Positions 5,863 through 6,815 of a DNA stretch of 6,815 nucleotides are shown one piece after another; position 1 is the first letter of the stretch, and each line of letters starts with the position of its first letter. Source of the DNA: Pseudomonadota bacterium (GTDB taxonomy: Bacteria; Pseudomonadota; Gammaproteobacteria; Steroidobacterales; Steroidobacteraceae); NCBI GenBank assembly GCA_023391815.1, contig JAEWAF010000058.1:1-6815 (forward strand). The letters are read 5' to 3'. The notes under the pieces are model-generated. The model ran no database searches and was not told the origin of the DNA. It worked only from the letters and a program-made list of their open reading frames with translations. The position numbers and the translations under genes were made by a program.

Positions 5863-5886
5863 CCTCGCGAAGGACCCTCCACGAGG
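5863..5886 (+). other. Possible hairpin covering part of the hydrolase ribosome site
   Basis: CCTCG (5863-5867) can pair with CGAGG (5882-5886), which holds the GAGG element before the next gene; an AAGG at 5889-5892, 7 bases before the ATG, stays free. The stem is only 5 pairs with a 14-base loop, so an effect on translation is speculative. Confidence 0.2.
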
Positions 5887-5899
5887 TGAAGGCAGCACA

Positions 5900-6790
5900 A
5901 TGAGCAACAACGAAGCACAAAAGTTTCCGCCCGAAGTCTGGAAGCTGTTCGATAGATATGTGCACGGCGCGATCTCGCGACGTGAGTTCATCGACGGCGC
6001 CTCCGCGTTCGCGGTCGCCGGCATGAGCGGCGCGGCGATTCTCGATGCGCTCAATCCGAAGTTCGCCGAGGCGCAACAGATCGCACCGACGGATTCGCGC
6101 ATCAAAGCCGAGTACGTCGAGATCCCGGCGCCGGGCTACGGCAAGTTGCGCGGCTACCTGGTGAAGCCCGCATCGGGAAAGGGCAAGTTGCCGACGGTGC
6201 TCGTCGTGCACGAGAACCGTGGCTTGAATCCTCACATCGAGGACGTCGCCCGGCGGATCGCGCTGGAGAACTTGATCGCGTTCGCGCCGGATGCGTTGTT
6301 TCCTCTCGGCGGTTATCCAGGCGACGAAGACAAAGCGCGCGAGCTGTTCCAGAAGTTGGATCAGGGAAAGACACACCAGGACTTCGTCGCGGCGGTCGAG
6401 TACTTGAAGAAGCTGCCGCAAGGTACGGGCAAGGTCGGCGTCACGGGCTTCTGTTACGGCGGCGGCGTTGCGAATTTTCTCGCCACTCGCGTGCCGGATC
6501 TCGCAGCGGCCGTGCCGTTCTATGGCACGCCGCCGGCGCCGGAAGAGGCTGGCAAGATCAAAGCGCCGTTGTTACTTCAATTCGCGGAAACGGATGAACG
6601 GATCAACGCCGCGTGGCCCGCATCGGAAGCGGCGTTGAAATCGGCCGGTGTGAAGTATCAGGCCTATGTGTATCCGGGCACTCAGCACGGTTTCAACAAC
6701 GACACAACGCCTCGTTACAACAAGGAAGCAGCTGACCTTGCGTGGAAGCGCACAGTCGATTTCTTTAAGGCCAACTTGCGCGCCTCTTGA
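5900..6790 (+). CDS. Tat-exported dienelactone hydrolase-family protein, YghX-like
   Basis: This 296-residue alpha/beta hydrolase belongs to the dienelactone hydrolase family and, from memory of that sequence, resembles E. coli YghX along its whole length, including the unusual long N-terminus. The nucleophile is C185 in GFCYGGG (183-189), with D232 in AETDERI and H263 in GTQHGFNND completing an intact triad; HENRGLNPHIEDVARR (104-119) carries the glutamate (E105) that partners the cysteine in this family. An export signal follows a 25-residue leader: SRREFI (26-31) is a twin-arginine motif, then a hydrophobic segment (about 34-50) and a likely cut near AEA/QQ (about 58). It would act in the periplasm or on the inner membrane's outer face. 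AAGG lies 7 bases before the ATG. It is probably co-transcribed with the rhodanese-like gene. Ester, lactone or thioester hydrolysis fits; the substrate is unknown. Confidence 0.93.
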   Translation: MSNNEAQKFPPEVWKLFDRYVHGAISRREFIDGASAFAVAGMSGAAILDALNPKFAEAQQIAPTDSRIKAEYVEIPAPGYGKLRGYLVKPASGKGKLPTVLVVHENRGLNPHIEDVARRIALENLIAFAPDALFPLGGYPGDEDKARELFQKLDQGKTHQDFVAAVEYLKKLPQGTGKVGVTGFCYGGGVANFLATRVPDLAAAVPFYGTPPAPEEAGKIKAPLLLQFAETDERINAAWPASEAALKSAGVKYQAYVYPGTQHGFNNDTTPRYNKEAADLAWKRTVDFFKANLRAS

Positions 6791-6815
6791 GTGCTTTGGC
6801 GGCGCGGGTCGAGCC

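Noticed and set aside
5855..6421. Minus-strand open frame opposite the hydrolase start
   Set aside because: It is a shadow frame; the plus strand has the Tat signal, ribosome site and catalytic motifs.
1..6815. CRISPR array, insertion sequence, tRNA or other mobile-element signature
   Set aside because: No regularly spaced repeats, transposase, integrase, tRNA-like fold or long terminal repeats were seen on either strand.

Overview
The window is high-GC, gene-dense bacterial chromosome with about eight genes. It looks like a Proteobacterium, beta or gamma: it has a sulfate-binding protein of the Sbp type, a sigma-54 activator with a matching -24/-12 promoter, two twin-arginine signal peptides, a PadR/siderophore-interacting-protein pair like Escherichia coli YqjI/YqjH, and a hydrolase closely resembling E. 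coli YghX. The genus cannot be fixed from the sequence. There are no rRNA or tRNA genes, CRISPR arrays, insertion sequences or phage genes.

Layout. Positions 1-1189 hold the 3' part of a PadR-family regulator, overlapped by a siderophore-interacting-protein (SIP) family ferric reductase; this is probably a metal-responsive iron-reduction operon. A 75-residue protein with one C-terminal membrane helix follows (1376-1603). Next is a Tat-exported amidohydrolase of the ACMSD-like family (1668-2798), which has methionine where the family normally has its catalytic histidine. Positions 2799-2967 are a control region with an excellent sigma-54 promoter (2919-2934) driving a periplasmic sulfate-binding protein (2968-3990). 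A strong hairpin (4001-4036) separates this gene from a convergent sigma-54 enhancer-binding activator with no sensory domain (minus strand, stop at 4044), which resembles SfnR-type regulators of sulfur-source use. A divergent control region (about 5157-5383) leads to an exported rhodanese-fold protein whose catalytic cysteine is serine (5384-5848). Fifty-one bases later comes a Tat-exported dienelactone hydrolase-family protein with an intact Cys-Asp-His triad (5900-6790).

How the genes fit together. The best-supported functional link is that the sigma-54 activator lies next to the sigma-54 promoter of the sulfate-binding gene. This suggests a local sulfur-acquisition circuit in which the amount of activator, rather than a bound signal, sets the output. 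The rhodanese-like protein and the hydrolase probably form a separate two-gene operon acting in the cell envelope. No complete novel system is evident. The points most worth following up are the sigma-54 circuit, the altered amidohydrolase active site and the cysteine-less rhodanese paired with an exported hydrolase.
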